In this document: positions 63,101 to 64,000 of the stretch, one piece after another
Numbering within the stretch: position 1 is the first letter of the stretch
Layout: the number at the start of each line of letters is the position of its first letter
The notes under the pieces: model-generated
What the model saw: the letters and a program-made list of their open reading frames with translations, nothing else
Told to the model about the DNA's origin: nothing
Databases searched by the model: none
Source of the DNA: Brachyhypopomus gauderio
Taxonomy: Eukaryota; Chordata; Actinopteri; Gymnotiformes; Hypopomidae
NCBI RefSeq assembly: GCF_052324685.1
Contig: NC_135212.1
Span: 13,503,410-13,567,409 of the forward strand
Direction: 5' to 3'
DNA: 64,000 nt
Made by a program: the position numbers and the translations under genes

Positions 63101-64000
63101 TGAGTGTCCTAACTCAAGGCATTGTAATGGGGTATCATAATATCACTTTTTCAGATAAAATTTGCTCAAAAATCACTAAGACACAGCTACCCATACAAGA
63201 CATATCTTATATGTATTCTAGTTTATATTCAATAATCAATTATTATATCTTCTTTCTTAATTATTACACATTATAAAATGACCTAAATTCGGTGTGCACC
63301 ATTTAAACCTGATTTTGAACTTGAACTTTAAGTTTCATTTAAACTTGAGGTTGTGCGAAAAAATTTAATTTGTCATTCACAATAAAAGTAATCTATACTC
63401 TCTAATGTCTATTGATAGAATCAGTAAACAACCCTTGTCCTAATGATGTAATGATGCTTTCGCACAATGCCTGTATGTAACTGATATCTTTCACAACAGA
63501 GTCAAGCCCAATTTTGAGAAAACAGGCTGAACAGCACATGTACTTTGTTGAGAGGTTTAAAATTAGTGAATGTACTGACCCTTGATTTGGGACCATGTTC
63601 CAGTGCTGACATCAGCAACCCATGGAATGGATTTGCATAGTTCAAACGTGGGCAAAGCCATTCCATGGAAAAAAAATGAAGCTACACCTTTAGGCTACTG
63701 AAAGAATCAAAGATGTACCCACATTCTCAGATAATTTTGAGCTCAAACGATGACTCAAACAATAGCCAAGCAGGAGTGACAAAGAGGAAATGGAATTCAC
63801 TTTTTAAAGTGGAGTCTCTCTGTGTTCTTGCAAATACAATTGTACATATTGGTGAAATAGGTGCAACTTGCTTATTATGACCCCGGGGAAGGGGTAGACA
63901 GAGTGCTACTGAAACACACTTCTACCAGTTAGTTAATCATGAATATATTTTTTAATAAAAAATTTAAGAAAAACAGAAATTGCACAAAAAACGAAACAAT
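63100..64000. other. AT-rich sequence, no gene recognised
   Basis: No exon, repeat family or element was recognised up to the right edge of the window. No daglb exon, expected near rac1 by human order, was seen. Confidence 0.45.

Noticed and set aside
57000-64000. daglb or other human rac1 neighbours downstream of rac1
   Set aside because: No exons of these genes were seen on either strand; stk19 occupies the position instead.

Overview
This is vertebrate nuclear DNA, almost certainly from a teleost fish. Genes are split into short exons with GT-AG introns. Long (CA)n, (TA)n and (GA)n tracts are frequent, and the interspersed repeats are typical of fish: Tc1-like transposons, hAT-like MITEs, V-SINE-type tRNA-derived SINEs, L2-like LINE fragments, an RTE/Rex3-like LINE tail and a solo LTR. 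No bacterial or viral genes, CRISPR arrays or free-standing tRNA/rRNA genes were recognised.

Five protein-coding genes could be rebuilt exon by exon. (1) 1268-1190 (-): first coding exon of a cdr2/cdr2l-type gene that continues off the left edge. (2) 44634-11057 (-): cyth3, cytohesin-3, an ARF guanine-nucleotide exchange factor with 13 coding exons plus a candidate 3-nt microexon (GAG, 16670-16668). Coding exon 1 is only 19 nt and is separated from exon 2 by a 21-kb intron. (3) 51788-51112 (-): a SMIM10-like small membrane protein with two coding exons. (4) 52596-56866 (+): rac1, complete, six coding exons, 192 aa. (5) 61187-59719 (-): stk19, complete, six coding exons, 255 aa.

Rac1 and cytohesin-3 both act in small-GTPase control of actin and membrane traffic. 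Their linkage matches human 7p22, where CYTH3 and RAC1 are close neighbours. The SMIM10-like gene and rac1 are head to head, with start codons about 0.8 kb apart in a shared CpG-rich region. stk19 is convergent with rac1.

Layout: 1-1500 cdr2l-like 5' end; 1.5-10.6 kb intergenic, with a hAT MITE, a ~185-bp diverged tandem repeat, a CpG-rich patch, LINE/SINE/Tc1 relics and a degenerate GC-rich reading frame; 10.7-44.8 kb cyth3, carrying several minisatellites, a hairpin MITE, a 3.66-kb 31-bp minisatellite with higher-order structure, LINE and SINE copies, a telomere-like block, a solo LTR and a Tc1 element; 44.8-50 kb CpG-rich promoter, then mostly empty sequence; 50-58.2 kb SMIM10-like/rac1 pair; 58.7-61.2 kb RTE tail and stk19; 61.4-64 kb Tc1, SINE and LINE relics.

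The points most worth a second look are the cytohesin di-/tri-glycine microexon with a minisatellite just upstream of its acceptor, the higher-order 31-bp array that gives a spurious 1235-codon open frame, a GC-AG intron in cyth3, and the shared smim10-like/rac1 promoter.
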